A stretch of DNA of 43,594 bases from Arthrobacter sp. Bi26 (GTDB taxonomy: Bacteria > Actinomycetota > Actinomycetes > Actinomycetales > Micrococcaceae), in the NCBI RefSeq assembly GCF_918697925.1, contig NZ_CAKKMF010000037.1, forward strand, positions 1 through 43,594, given 5' to 3'. Positions 32,622 to 41,462 of this stretch are shown here, piece after piece. Each line of letters opens with the position of its first letter. Positions within the stretch are counted from its first letter, which is position 1. Position numbers and translations under genes: made by a program. The notes below the pieces were generated by a model. That model did not search any database, had not been told where the DNA came from, and saw only the letters and a list, made by a program, of their open reading frames with translations.

Positions 32622-32649
32622 ATTTATTCGAAGATATGTTCGAATAAAT
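32622..32649. promoter_or_regulatory. LexA SOS box with extended symmetry
   Basis: Arms ATTTATTCGAA (32622-32632) and TTCGAATAAAT (32639-32649) are perfectly complementary over 11 bp around GATATG. The core CGAAGATATGTTCG differs by one base from the actinobacterial SOS box CGAACATATGTTCG. It lies 100-127 nt before the DUF6504-like/dnaE2 operon. Confidence 0.85.
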
Positions 32650-32657
32650 CAGAAACG

Positions 32658-32699
32658 CTAGAAGGCGGCATCTAGAAGGCGGCATCTAGAAGACGGAAT
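32658..32699. repeat. Three tandem 14-bp repeats in the SOS operon leader
   Basis: CTAGAAGGCGGCAT occurs at 32658-32671 and 32672-32685, followed by a diverged copy CTAGAAGACGGAAT (32686-32699). They lie between the LexA box and the GTG at 32749, probably in the 5' untranslated region. Confidence 0.75.
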
Positions 32700-32748
32700 C
32701 TAAGCGGGGACTGGGCCGGCTCCAGCCCGGACTGGGTCGGGAGGCAAC

Positions 32749-33084
32749 GTGGGCATGTTCAGCGAGTCTGTGGATGTTCTCTGCACGCCCTCGGGCCAGC
32801 CCCTGCGCCTCGACTGGGCCGGCCGGCGCTACACGGTCTGCGCGGAACCCGTCCGCTGGTATGAACGCCGCCAATGGTGGGCGGAGGAAAGCCGGGCGCC
32901 GCTCGGGAGCGGCCCGGGCCTGGTGGATCACGAGATCTGGCGGGTCCAGGTGCGTGCCGCCGGGGACCACGCCGCGGCCTCCACCCTCACCCTTGACCTG
33001 ACCCGGCATATCAGCAGCGGCCGGTGGCGGCTCCTGAGGATCCACGACGCCCTGCAGCCCCTCCGGAAGCCCGAAACAGCATGA
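32749..33084 (+). CDS. DUF6504-like protein encoded ahead of dnaE2
   Basis: 111 residues from GTG 32749 with GGGAGG just upstream (ATG 32755 is an alternative). Sequence: small, beta-rich and Trp/Arg-rich (MFSESVDVLCTPSGQPLRLD, RRYTVCAEPVRWYERRQWW, DHEIWRVQVRA, GRWRLLRIHDAL), as in actinobacterial proteins found next to the DnaE2 mutasome. Function unknown; a role as mutasome accessory is inference from position. The dnaE2 ATG overlaps its stop (ATGA 33081-33084), so the two are coupled and SOS-induced. Confidence 0.75.
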   Translation: MGMFSESVDVLCTPSGQPLRLDWAGRRYTVCAEPVRWYERRQWWAEESRAPLGSGPGLVDHEIWRVQVRAAGDHAAASTLTLDLTRHISSGRWRLLRIHDALQPLRKPETA

Positions 33085-36000
33085 ACTTCACCCATTTGCA
33101 TGTCTCCACCGCCTTCAGCGCCCACTATGGCGTCTCCTGGCCGGATGAACTGGCCGGCGCGGCCGCAGCCGACGGCGCCACCGCGCTGGCCTGCACGGAC
33201 CGCGACGGGCTGTACGGCACCATCAAGCACCTGAAGGCGTGCATGGCAGCCGGGCTCGATGCGATCGTCGGGGTGGACCTTGCGGTCTTTGACGACGACG
33301 GTGACCTCCGCACGCAGGTCGGGGGACGCGTCGTTGTGCTGGCGCACGGCCACAACAACGGCGCCGGCTACCGGGCGTTGTGCCGGCTGATCTCCGACGC
33401 CCATGCCCGCACTACGGGGAAGGCGCAGGGAGCGGTGCCGGTGGCCGTCACCCGGGCGGAACTGGCCTCCCGCACCCTGCACCCGGAAACCCTCCAGCCG
33501 GTCCTGACAGTGCTGATCGGCCCGGACTCCGACGTCGGCCGGGCGATGGGCGGCCGGCGCTACCTGCGGCCCCGCACCCTGTTCAAACGCTGGCTGGACG
33601 CCATGCCCCCAGGGACCCTGGCCGCCGAGGTTGTGTCCCAGCTCAGCCCGCCAGGGGAACCGCTGAGCACCGCTCATGCGGTGCGCATGCTCAAGCTCGC
33701 CGCAGAGCACGGGGTGCCGGCCGTGCTGAGCAACGCCGTGCGTTATGTGGCAGAGGACGGCGCGGCCACCGCCGATGTGCTGGACTCGGCCCGGACGCTT
33801 AAATCCCTCCCCGAACTCTCCGCCGCCCCGCTGCTGCAGCCCAACGGGCAGGGCTGGCTCAAATCGGCGGCCCAGATGCTGCAGCTGGGCAAGGAGATCA
33901 TCCACGCCGCCGGCTACGGCACGGCGGACCTCAAACGGCTCCTGGCCCAGACCGAGGCGCTCGCGGACCGCTGCCGCATGGATCCTGTGGCTGACATGGG
34001 CTGGAAACAGCCCGTGGTCCCGGAAGCATCCGTGATCGGGATCGACGGCGACGCGCTCGCCGAACTGACCCTGCGCTGCGAGGCCGGCATCGGCCGCCGC
34101 TTCCCTGGAATCTCCGGGCAGCGGGAACAGCAAATGCGGACCCGGCTGGGGCACGAGCTCCGGATCATCGACTCGCTGGGCTTCGCCTCCTACTTCCTGA
34201 CCGTCGCAGAGGTCTCCCGGATGATCCTTGCCCTGGGCGTGAGGGCGGCCGCGCGCGGTTCGGGCGCCTCCAGCCTGGTCAACTACCTGATCGACATCAG
34301 CCAGGTGAACCCACTCCAGCACGACCTCATCTTTGAGCGCTTCCTCTCCCGCGACCGCGCCACGCTGCCCGACATCGACATCGACGTCGAGAGCGCCGAA
34401 CGGCACAACGTCTACCGGAAGATCTTTGAGCGTTTCGGCGCCGAACGCGTCACGCTGATGAGCATGCAGAATGGCTACCGCGCTCGCGGTGCCGTGCGCG
34501 ATGCCGGCCTGGCCCTGGGCATGGACGACGGCGAGGTCGGGGAAATCGCCAAGCAGCTGTGGCGGTTCTCGGCCCGGCACTTCCGCGAAGCCCTCGTGGA
34601 GAAACCCGAGCTGAAGGAATTCGCGGACCGGGTGGAGCAGCGCGGTTTCACCGAAAACCAGCAGCTGGACCTGCTGGTGGACCTCACGGAGCGGCTGGAC
34701 CGGCTGCCACGCCACATCTCCATGCATCCGTGCGGCGTGATCCTCGGCGATGCCACCCTGCTGGACCGCACCCCCGTCCAGCCCAGCGGCCTGGGCCTGC
34801 CCATGAGCCAGTTCGACAAGCACGACATGGACCCCATGGGCATGCTCAAACTCGACGTCCTGGGTGTCCGGATGCAGAGCGCCATGGCCTTTGCGGTCCG
34901 GGAGGTGATCCGGCTGCACCCGACCAAGGCCGAGGTGGTGGCCGCCGGCGCGCATCCGGCCGGCCCGGACGGGACGGGTCCGGATTACATCGCCGAGGAC
35001 GGGCGCATCGACCTCAACGCGGTCCCGCTCGATGACGAGCCAACCTTTGAACTGATCCGCAGCACCCACACCCTGGGCTGCTTCCAGATCGAATCCCCGG
35101 GCCAGCGCGAACTGATCGGGAAAATGGCCCCCCGGGAATTCAACGATCTCATCATTGACATCTCGCTGTTCCGCCCCGGCCCGATGAAATCTGACATGGT
35201 CCGGCCCTTCCTGGAGCACCGGCACGGGTTCGCCCCCGAGGTCTATCCGCATCCCGACCTCAAACCGGTCCTCAAGGAGACCCACGGGGTCACGGTTTTC
35301 CACGAACAAATCCTCAAGACCTTCGACGTCATGACCGGGTGCGGGCTGGCGCGCGCCGACGAGTTCCGCCGGGCGCTGGGCAATGAGGTGCTGGAAGCCA
35401 GGGTGGAGGAGTTCTTCCGGAAGGAGGCGCGGACCCGGAACTACAGTCCCGAGGTGGTGGACAAGGTCTGGGGCACGCTGAAGGCCTTTGGCAGCTTCGG
35501 GTTCTGCAAGGCCCACGGAGCCGCCTTCGCCGTGCCCACCTACCAGTCGGCCTGGCTCAAGGCGCACCACCCGGAGGCCTTCCTTGCCGGGCTCTGGGAA
35601 CACGACCCCGGCATGTACCCCAAACGCCTGCTCGTGGCCGAGGCCCGCCGGCTGGGGATCCCCATCCTTCCCCTCGACATCAACCGGAGCCAGGCAGAGT
35701 ACCGGGTGGAGCGGGTGGAATCCGGGCCGGACCGGGGCAGGCTGGGCATCCGGCTGAGCCTGAACGGCATCTTCGGGCTCTCCGGCGCCGAGCTGAAACG
35801 GATAGTGGCCGGCCAGCCCTACGACTCGCTGGCGGACCTGCGCGCCCGGTCGCGGCTGAGCAGGCCCAGCATCCAGCGCCTGGCCCAGCTTGGCGCCTTC
35901 GATTCGCTGCACCGGGCGTCCGGGGGAGCCGCCAACCGGGCGGACCTGGTCCAGCACCTGCAGAAGCTCCAGGCCCGCCCCCTGCGGAAGGGCGTGGAGG

Positions 36001-36581
36001 TCATTGAGGGCCAGCTGGCGTTGCCGCTGGGGGATGTGGAACTGAGGAACCTGTTGGCTGTGCTGCCCGCGCCCAGCATGGTGGACAACGTCCGGGCGGA
36101 ACTGGACCTGATGGCCGTGGACGTCAGCGAGCACCTCATGACCAGCCACCGCCCGCTGCTGGACCGGCTCGGCGTCATAACAGCGGACAAGCTGCTGGGA
36201 CTGCGCAACGGCACTGAGGTGCTGGTTGCCGGGGTCCGTGTGGCCACCCAGACCCCGCCCATGCGGGGTGGCCGGCGGGTGGTGTTCATCAGCATCGACG
36301 ACGGCACGGGCTGCGTGGATTCGGTCTTCTTCCACGAAGCGCAGGAGCAGTCCGGATCCTTGCTGTTCGGCACCCGCCTGCTGCTGATCCGCGGCACCAC
36401 CCGCCGGACCGGGCCGCGGGGGATCAGCATCAGCGCCAGCATGGCCTGGGACCTCAGCCGCCCGGAGTCCCTGCCGTTCCCGGAATCCGTTGCCGGCGCC
36501 ACCGGCCAGCACGAGCCTTACCTGTCCGGCCCCCTGGACGGGATCGGCAGGAACCTCGCCATCACCGGGCTGGGGGGCTGA
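33081..36581 (+). CDS. dnaE2: Error-prone DNA polymerase DnaE2
   Basis: 1166 residues from ATG 33081, overlapping the preceding stop. Order: PHP domain (HLHVSTAFSAHYG near 5; TDRDGLYGTIKH), C-family polymerase palm with RGSGASSLVNYLI and catalytic acids in LPDIDIDVES near 428-437, fingers with SLFRPGPMKSDM, then GSFGFCKAHGAAFAVPTYQS, helix-hairpin-helix segment, and a C-terminal OB-fold (VLVAGVRVATQTPPMRGGRR). The SLFRPGP and FCKAHGAAFA motifs identify DnaE2 rather than replicative DnaE1. It performs mutagenic translesion synthesis in the SOS response with ImuA' and ImuB. No imuA or imuB gene is present here. The long AUG-overlap suggests expression at a fixed ratio with the upstream protein. 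Confidence 0.95.
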   Translation: MNFTHLHVSTAFSAHYGVSWPDELAGAAAADGATALACTDRDGLYGTIKHLKACMAAGLDAIVGVDLAVFDDDGDLRTQVGGRVVVLAHGHNNGAGYRALCRLISDAHARTTGKAQGAVPVAVTRAELASRTLHPETLQPVLTVLIGPDSDVGRAMGGRRYLRPRTLFKRWLDAMPPGTLAAEVVSQLSPPGEPLSTAHAVRMLKLAAEHGVPAVLSNAVRYVAEDGAATADVLDSARTLKSLPELSAAPLLQPNGQGWLKSAAQMLQLGKEIIHAAGYGTADLKRLLAQTEALADRCRMDPVADMGWKQPVVPEASVIGIDGDALAELTLRCEAGIGRRFPGISGQREQQMRTRLGHELRIIDSLGFASYFLTVAEVSRMILALGVRAAARGSGASSLVNYLIDISQVNPLQHDLIFERFLSRDRATLPDIDIDVESAERHNVYRKIFERFGAERVTLMSMQNGYRARGAVRDAGLALGMDDGEVGEIAKQLWRFSARHFREALVEKPELKEFADRVEQRGFTENQQLDLLVDLTERLDRLPRHISMHPCGVILGDATLLDRTPVQPSGLGLPMSQFDKHDMDPMGMLKLDVLGVRMQSAMAFAVREVIRLHPTKAEVVAAGAHPAGPDGTGPDYIAEDGRIDLNAVPLDDEPTFELIRSTHTLGCFQIESPGQRELIGKMAPREFNDLIIDISLFRPGPMKSDMVRPFLEHRHGFAPEVYPHPDLKPVLKETHGVTVFHEQILKTFDVMTGCGLARADEFRRALGNEVLEARVEEFFRKEARTRNYSPEVVDKVWGTLKAFGSFGFCKAHGAAFAVPTYQSAWLKAHHPEAFLAGLWEHDPGMYPKRLLVAEARRLGIPILPLDINRSQAEYRVERVESGPDRGRLGIRLSLNGIFGLSGAELKRIVAGQPYDSLADLRARSRLSRPSIQRLAQLGAFDSLHRASGGAANRADLVQHLQKLQARPLRKGVEVIEGQLALPLGDVELRNLLAVLPAPSMVDNVRAELDLMAVDVSEHLMTSHRPLLDRLGVITADKLLGLRNGTEVLVAGVRVATQTPPMRGGRRVVFISIDDGTGCVDSVFFHEAQEQSGSLLFGTRLLLIRGTTRRTGPRGISISASMAWDLSRPESLPFPESVAGATGQHEPYLSGPLDGIGRNLAITGLGG

Positions 36582-36663
36582 CCGCCCATCGGTGCGGCCG
36601 CCGCGGGGCTGAGGCGCGGCTGCGGCCGGGCTGCGGCTGCTCTAGGGTGACTGCGCCGGCGCG

Positions 36664-36693
36664 TTGGTTGGCCTCTGGAGAAACCGATAGCAT
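36664..36693 (+). promoter_or_regulatory. Candidate thrS promoter
   Basis: TTGGTT (36664-36669) and TAGCAT (36688-36693) are 18 bp apart, about 70 nt before the thrS start. The predicted leader is too short for a T-box riboswitch, and I see no T-box features. Confidence 0.45.
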
Positions 36694-36761
36694 GGACGAG
36701 GCTGGCTGTGGTCCCCGTACGCCACAAGCTACGAAGCCTTAACTTTGAATAGGAGACACCC

Positions 36762-38771
36762 GTGTCAGATGCCCAGCAGATCACCCTTCTCGTCGACGGC
36801 GAAGAGACCAAGGTGACTACCGGGACCACCGGCGCGGAACTCTTCTTTGAGCGCCGCGACGTCGTTGTGGCCCGCGTTAACGGCGAGTTGAAGGACCTGG
36901 ACCAGCCCCTTCCCGAGGACGCCGCCGTCGAGGCCGTCACCATTGATTCCCCGGACGGGCTCAACGTCCTGCGCCACTCCACCGCCCACGTCATGGCCCA
37001 GGCCGTGCAGCAGCTGCGCCCGGACGCGAAGCTCGGCATCGGCCCCTACATCACGGACGGCTTCTACTTCGACTTCGACGTCGCGGAACCGTTCACCCCG
37101 GAAGACCTCCGCCAGCTCGAAAAGATGATGCAGAAGATCATCAACCAGAACCAGAAGTTCGTGCGCCGCGTGGTGTCCGAGGACGAGGCCCGCGAGGCGA
37201 TGAAGGACGAGCCCTACAAGCTCGAACTGCTGGGCAAGAAGAATGACGCCGCCGAGGCCGGCGAGGGCGTCAACGTGGAGGTCGGCGCCGGCGACATCAC
37301 CATCTACGACAACGTGGACCGCAAGAGCGGGGACAGCATCTGGTGCGATCTGTGCCGCGGCCCGCACCTGCCGAACACCAAGCTGATCTCCAACGCCTTC
37401 GCCCTGACCCGGTCCTCGGCCGCCTACTGGCTGGGCGACCAGAACAACCAGCAGCTGCAGCGCATCTACGGCACCGCCTGGCCCACCAAGGACGCCCTCA
37501 AGGCCTACCAGGAGCGCATTGCCGAGGCCGAGCGCCGCGACCATCGCAAACTCGGCGCGGAGCTGGACCTGTTCTCCTTCCCGGACGAGCTCGGCTCAGG
37601 CCTGCCGGTCTTCCACCCCAAGGGCGGCATCATCCGTAAGGCCATGGAGGACTACTCCCGCCAGCGCCATGTGGATGCGGGCTACGATTTCGTCTACACC
37701 CCGCACATCACCAAGGGCCACCTCTACGAGGTCTCAGGCCACCTGGACTGGTACAAGGAGGGCATGTTCCCGGCGATGCACATCGACGCGGAGCTGAACG
37801 AGGACGGCACGGTGCGCAAACCCGGCCAGGACTACTACCTCAAGCCGATGAACTGCCCCATGCACAACCTGATCTTCCGGTCCCGCGGACGCTCCTACCG
37901 CGAACTTCCGCTGCGGCTCTTCGAGTTCGGCTCGGTCTACCGCTACGAGAAGTCCGGCGTGGTGCACGGTCTGACCCGGGTCCGGGGCATGACCCAGGAC
38001 GACGCCCACATCTACTGCACCCGCGAGCAGATGAAGGACGAGCTGACCACCACGCTGAACTTCGTCCTCGGCCTGCTCAAGGACTACGGCCTGGACGACT
38101 TCTACCTTGAGCTCTCCACCAAGAACGAAGACAAGTTCGTGGGCGACGACGCCACATGGGAGGAAGCCACCCGCACCCTCGCCGAGGTGGCCGAAGCCTC
38201 CGGGCTTGAGCTCATCCCGGATCCGGGCGGAGCCGCGTTCTACGGCCCCAAGATTTCCGTCCAGACCAAGGACGCGCTCGGCCGCACCTGGCAGATGTCC
38301 ACCATCCAGCTGGACTTCAACCTGCCTGAACGCTTCGAGCTCGAGTTCCAGGCCGCGGACGGCACCCGGCAGCGGCCCGTGATGATCCACCGCGCCTTGT
38401 TCGGCTCAGTGGAGCGCTTCATGGGCGTTCTGACCGAACACTACGCCGGTGCCTTCCCCGCCTGGCTGGCGCCCGTGCAGGTGGTGGGCATCCCGGTGGC
38501 GGAGGCTTTCAACGACTACATGTTCGACGTCGTGGACCAGCTCAAGGCGGCCGGCATCCGCGCCGAGGTGGACATCTCCTCGGACCGTTTCCCGAAGAAG
38601 ATCCGCACCGCCAGCAAGGACAAGATCCCGTTCGTGCTGATCGCCGGCGGAGACGACGCTGACGCGGGAGCCGTGTCCTTCCGCTTCCGTGACGGCAGCC
38701 AGGACAACGGCGTGCCCGTGGCCGAGGCCGTCCAGCGGATCGTCGACGCTGTCCGAAACCGGACCAGCTAG
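36762..38771 (+). CDS. thrS: Threonyl-tRNA synthetase
   Basis: 669 residues from GTG 36762 with AGGAG 9 nt upstream, the family's usual length. TGS domain 1-65 ([20 protein letters not shown]), editing domain with [10 protein letters not shown] and the later Cys/His ligands ([10 protein letters not shown]), class II core with [16 protein letters not shown] holding a zinc Cys, [34 protein letters not shown] and [16 protein letters not shown], then the anticodon-binding domain ([20 protein letters not shown]). It charges tRNA-Thr and edits Ser-tRNA-Thr. First gene of a likely operon with the HIT and PI-phosphate synthase genes. Confidence 0.98.
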   Translation: MSDAQQITLLVDGEETKVTTGTTGAELFFERRDVVVARVNGELKDLDQPLPEDAAVEAVTIDSPDGLNVLRHSTAHVMAQAVQQLRPDAKLGIGPYITDGFYFDFDVAEPFTPEDLRQLEKMMQKIINQNQKFVRRVVSEDEAREAMKDEPYKLELLGKKNDAAEAGEGVNVEVGAGDITIYDNVDRKSGDSIWCDLCRGPHLPNTKLISNAFALTRSSAAYWLGDQNNQQLQRIYGTAWPTKDALKAYQERIAEAERRDHRKLGAELDLFSFPDELGSGLPVFHPKGGIIRKAMEDYSRQRHVDAGYDFVYTPHITKGHLYEVSGHLDWYKEGMFPAMHIDAELNEDGTVRKPGQDYYLKPMNCPMHNLIFRSRGRSYRELPLRLFEFGSVYRYEKSGVVHGLTRVRGMTQDDAHIYCTREQMKDELTTTLNFVLGLLKDYGLDDFYLELSTKNEDKFVGDDATWEEATRTLAEVAEASGLELIPDPGGAAFYGPKISVQTKDALGRTWQMSTIQLDFNLPERFELEFQAADGTRQRPVMIHRALFGSVERFMGVLTEHYAGAFPAWLAPVQVVGIPVAEAFNDYMFDVVDQLKAAGIRAEVDISSDRFPKKIRTASKDKIPFVLIAGGDDADAGAVSFRFRDGSQDNGVPVAEAVQRIVDAVRNRTS

Positions 38772-38789
38772 GCAGACGGAAGGCAGCGC

Positions 38790-39428
38790 GTGCAGGAAAC
38801 CACAGGGGCCGGGCCGGAGTATCCGGGCGACCACGCCGTGACGGACGACTTCGGCCTCGCCGGGGTCCCGGACGCTTTCCAGCGCCTGTGGACCCCGCAC
38901 CGGATGGCGTACATCAAGGGCGGCCAGCAGCAGTTCAAGAACCCGGACGACTGTCCGTTCTGCGTCGCACCCGAGCGGGGCGACGAGGACTCCCTGATCG
39001 TGTACCGGGGAAGGACCAGCTATGTGGTGCTGAACCTCTTCCCGTACAACCCGGGCCACCTGCTGGTCTGCCCCTACCGGCACATCCCCGACTACACGGA
39101 TCTCACGGCCGAGGAAACGGCGGAATTCGCCGAGCTGACCCAGACGGCCATGCGGGTGCTCCGCAAAGTCGCCAACCCCTCCGGTTTCAATCTGGGCATG
39201 AACCAGGGCGTCACCGGCGGGGCGGGCATCGCCGGCCACCTGCACCAGCACGTGGTGCCGCGCTGGGGCGGGGACGGAAATTTTTTCCCCATCATTGCCC
39301 AGACGAAGGCGATCACGCAGACCCTCGGGGAGGTTCGCCAGCAGGTGGCCGACGCGTGGCCGCAGGAAATGCCAATTCAGCAGGAAATGCCAGCGCAGCA
39401 GGAAACAGCTGGGGAGAAGGATGCTTAA
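38790..39428 (+). CDS. HIT family nucleotide hydrolase/phosphorylase
   Basis: 212 residues from GTG 38790 with GGAAGG upstream, 18 nt after thrS. Zinc-type CPFC (55-58) precedes the HIT domain; the active triad is in GHLHQHVVPRW, the HxHxHxx motif. Substrates of relatives are Ap4A and other nucleoside phosphates. The C-terminal 20 residues are Gln/Glu/Pro-rich with short repeats (QEMPIQQEMPAQQE). The same thrS-HIT-pgsA order is found in mycobacteria (Rv2613c), supporting orthology. It overlaps the next gene by eight bases. Confidence 0.92.
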   Translation: MQETTGAGPEYPGDHAVTDDFGLAGVPDAFQRLWTPHRMAYIKGGQQQFKNPDDCPFCVAPERGDEDSLIVYRGRTSYVVLNLFPYNPGHLLVCPYRHIPDYTDLTAEETAEFAELTQTAMRVLRKVANPSGFNLGMNQGVTGGAGIAGHLHQHVVPRWGGDGNFFPIIAQTKAITQTLGEVRQQVADAWPQEMPIQQEMPAQQETAGEKDA

Positions 39429-40059
39429 CAGGCACGCCCGGGGTTTCTTCACCGCCCTGTTTTCCCCTGTCGCCCGCTGGCTGCTGCGGATCGGCGTGTC
39501 TCCGGACGCCGTGACGGTGGTCGGCACGCTCGGAGTGGTGATCGGCGCCCTCGTGTTCTACCCGCTCGGGCAGCTCTTGTGGGGGACCGTGTTCATCACG
39601 GCGTTCATCTTCTCCGACGTCATTGACGGCATCATGGCCCGGATGCAGCATCGCGGTGGCCGGTGGGGCAACTTCCTGGACTCCACCCTGGACCGCGTGG
39701 CCGACGGCGCCCTCTTCGCAGGCCTCGCCGTCTGGTTCTTCACCGGCGGTGCCAACCCGCCGATCGCCATTGCCGCCATCGTCTGCCTTGTGCTCGGCAT
39801 GGTGGTCTCTTACGCGCGCGCCAAGGCGGAAGCCCTGGGTTTTCACGCCAACGTCGGCATCGCCGAACGCGCGGAGCGCCTTGTGTCCGTGCTGGTGGTC
39901 ACGGGACTCACGGGCCTGGGCCTGCCCGTCGTCGTGCTGTTCGTGACGCTGTGCCTCCTCGCGGCGGCGAGCCTGGTGACGGTGATCCAGCGGATCGTGA
40001 CAGTCCACCGCCAGTCGCTGGAGGAACCCGAAGGTACCGCGACGGAACGGTCCGCCTGA
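39421..40059 (+). CDS. pgsA: Phosphatidylinositol-phosphate synthase (CDP-alcohol phosphatidyltransferase)
   Basis: 212 residues from ATG 39421 with GGGGAGAAGG upstream; overlaps the HIT gene by 8 nt. Six hydrophobic helices and the complete family motif: D66, D69-G70, A73-R74, G83, D87 and D91 in DVIDGIMARMQHRGGRWGNF onward. The mycobacterial orthologue Rv2612c joins CDP-diacylglycerol to inositol-1-phosphate, first step to phosphatidylinositol and its mannosides. The synteny with thrS and HIT supports this over phosphatidylglycerophosphate synthase. The patA and pimA genes that follow it in mycobacteria are absent. Confidence 0.88.
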   Translation: MLNRHARGFFTALFSPVARWLLRIGVSPDAVTVVGTLGVVIGALVFYPLGQLLWGTVFITAFIFSDVIDGIMARMQHRGGRWGNFLDSTLDRVADGALFAGLAVWFFTGGANPPIAIAAIVCLVLGMVVSYARAKAEALGFHANVGIAERAERLVSVLVVTGLTGLGLPVVVLFVTLCLLAAASLVTVIQRIVTVHRQSLEEPEGTATERSA

Positions 40060-40111
40060 CGACGCCCCACGGCGCCCCGGCGGACTGGCCGAATCCCCGG
40101 CCCGGCGCGTG

Positions 40112-40133
40112 ATTCGAGTGCTGTGACTCGAAT
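40112..40133. terminator. Inverted repeat after pgsA
   Basis: ATTCGAGT (40112-40119) and ACTCGAAT (40126-40133) form a perfect 8-bp stem with a 6-nt loop, 53 nt after the pgsA stop. No T-run follows. It may mark the operon end or be an operator for pdxS, whose -10 lies 24 nt on. Confidence 0.4.
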
Positions 40134-40156
40134 TCTGCCGGGCCCCGGCCGGGGGA

Positions 40157-40190
40157 TAGTATTAGCTTTACCGGCCAATGGATCCGGTAA
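40157..40190 (+). promoter_or_regulatory. pdxS -10 element with start-site palindrome
   Basis: TAGTAT (40157-40162) is a good -10; TTCTGC at 40133-40138 is a weak -35 at 18 bp. TTACCGG (40168-40174) and CCGGTAA (40184-40190) form a perfect 7-bp inverted repeat with a 9-nt spacer right at the predicted start of transcription, as expected for a repressor site. Confidence 0.5.
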
Positions 40191-40207
40191 TCCGGTGTGT
40201 GCGAGAC

Positions 40208-40225
40208 ACGGCATTTACGTGCCGT
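40208..40225 (+). other. Hairpin in the predicted pdxS leader
   Basis: ACGGCA (40208-40213) pairs with TGCCGT (40220-40225) around TTTACG in a leader of about 100 nt. It could influence mRNA stability; no riboswitch class is recognised. Confidence 0.35.
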
Positions 40226-40267
40226 CCGCGCCCCGGCGAGGTCATCTATCTACCCATAGGGGTTTTT

Positions 40268-41194
40268 GTGTCTACACCTGATGTAAGCAGCGAAGCCGGC
40301 GCGTCCGCGAAGAACGTCACGGGCAGCAGCCGCGTCAAGCGCGGCATGGCTGAGATGCTCAAGGGCGGCGTCATCATGGACGTCGTCAACGCCGAGCAGG
40401 CCCGCATCGCCGAAGACGCCGGTGCCGTGGCCGTGATGGCGCTGGAACGCGTTCCGGCCGATATCCGCGCCCAGGGCGGCGTGTCCCGCATGTCCGATCC
40501 CGACATGATCGACAAGATCATCGCGGCTGTGTCCGTGCCGGTCATGGCCAAGGCCCGGATCGGGCACTTCGTCGAGGCGCAGGTCCTGCAGTCCCTCGGC
40601 GTGGACTACATTGACGAGTCCGAGGTCCTGACCCCGGCCGACTACACCAACCACATCGACAAGTGGAACTTCACCGTTCCGTTCGTCTGCGGTGCCACCA
40701 ACCTCGGTGAGGCGCTGCGCCGCATCAACGAGGGCGCGGCGATGATCCGGTCCAAGGGTGAGGCCGGCACCGGGGACGTCTCCAACGCCACCACGCACAT
40801 GCGCCAGATCCGCGCCGAGATCAAGAAGCTCGCCGGCATGGCCGAGGACGAGCTCTACGTCGCGGCAAAGGAGCTGCAGGCACCGTACGAACTGGTCAAG
40901 GAAGTTGCCGCGACCGGCAAGCTCCCGGTGGTGCTGTTCACCGCCGGCGGCATCGCCACCCCGGCCGACGCCGCGATGATGATGCAGCTCGGCGCCGACG
41001 GCGTGTTCGTCGGCTCCGGCATCTTCAAGTCTGGCAACCCGGCCCAGCGTGCCGCCGCCGTCGTGAAGGCCACCACCTTCTTCGATGACCCGGACGAGAT
41101 CGCCAAGGCCTCCCGTGGCCTGGGCGAGGCCATGGTCGGCATCAACGTCGACGAGATCCCGCAGCCGCACCGCCTCGCCGAGCGCGGCTGGTAG
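40268..41194 (+). CDS. pdxS: Pyridoxal 5'-phosphate synthase subunit PdxS
   Basis: 308 residues from GTG 40268, preceded by TAGGGG; an in-frame ATG at 40178 lies at the promoter and is rejected. The beta/alpha barrel of Pdx1 is plain: [20 protein letters not shown] with the first catalytic Lys, [61 protein letters not shown], and [20 protein letters not shown]. It makes PLP from ribose 5-phosphate, glyceraldehyde 3-phosphate and ammonia supplied by PdxT. No pdxT follows; the next gene is a convergent oligopeptidase. A strong terminator lies 50-100 nt downstream. Confidence 0.97.
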   Translation: MSTPDVSSEAGASAKNVTGSSRVKRGMAEMLKGGVIMDVVNAEQARIAEDAGAVAVMALERVPADIRAQGGVSRMSDPDMIDKIIAAVSVPVMAKARIGHFVEAQVLQSLGVDYIDESEVLTPADYTNHIDKWNFTVPFVCGATNLGEALRRINEGAAMIRSKGEAGTGDVSNATTHMRQIRAEIKKLAGMAEDELYVAAKELQAPYELVKEVAATGKLPVVLFTAGGIATPADAAMMMQLGADGVFVGSGIFKSGNPAQRAAAVVKATTFFDDPDEIAKASRGLGEAMVGINVDEIPQPHRLAERGW

Positions 41195-41242
41195 TTCGCG
41201 CCTTTGGGGGCGCCGGACGGCGCTGATCCTCTGCGTGCTATT

Positions 41243-41294
41243 CCCCGCGCCCTGTTGGCAGCTGAGCAGCTGCTCGGGGCGCGGGGCCCCTTTT
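41243..41294 (+). terminator. Intrinsic terminator of pdxS
   Basis: CCCCGCGCCC (41243-41252) pairs perfectly with GGGCGCGGGG (41277-41286); the loop contains an inner stem GCAGCT/AGCTGC. CCCCTTTT follows, giving a short T-run (41291-41294). Confidence 0.8.
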
Positions 41295-41348
41295 ACGCAC
41301 GCTGCCGGATCACACCGCCCTTCGCCTTGCGCTCCTGATTGAACGACA

Positions 41349-41382
41349 GGCGGCGAGTCACCTTTCCTGGTGACTCGCCGCC
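41349..41382. terminator. Perfect 14-bp hairpin between convergent genes
   Basis: GGCGGCGAGTCACC (41349-41362) and GGTGACTCGCCGCC (41369-41382) pair fully around TTTCCT. It is likely a bidirectional terminator for pdxS and the oligopeptidase gene, although the T-run on either side is weak. Confidence 0.6.
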
Positions 41383-41397
41383 GTCGTCGTTTCCCCG

Positions 41398-41455
41398 TCG
41401 ATTGCTCCGTAACTGCCCTTATCAGGCTCTTAAAGGGCGCCTACGGAGCAATCGA
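41398..41455. repeat. 58-bp nested inverted repeat
   Basis: TCGATTGCTCCGTA (41398-41411) is perfectly complementary to TACGGAGCAATCGA (41442-41455), and inside lies a second stem GCCCTT (41415-41420) / AAGGGC (41434-41439). It ends 7 nt from the oligopeptidase stop. Terminator, repeated palindromic element or small structured RNA are all possible. Confidence 0.6.
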
Positions 41456-41462
41456 TGAAGGA

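Noticed and set aside
32928..36512. 1194-codon open frame on the minus strand
   Set aside because: Exact antisense shadow of dnaE2, a common effect of high-GC third positions; the product is low-complexity in Gly, Val, His and Gln.
36582..36761. T-box riboswitch ahead of thrS
   Set aside because: The leader is short after the likely promoter and shows no T-box sequence, specifier stem or terminator.
40178..40267. Longer PdxS N-terminus starting at ATG 40178
   Set aside because: It would begin inside the promoter palindrome and add residues absent from the PdxS family; GTG 40268 fits.
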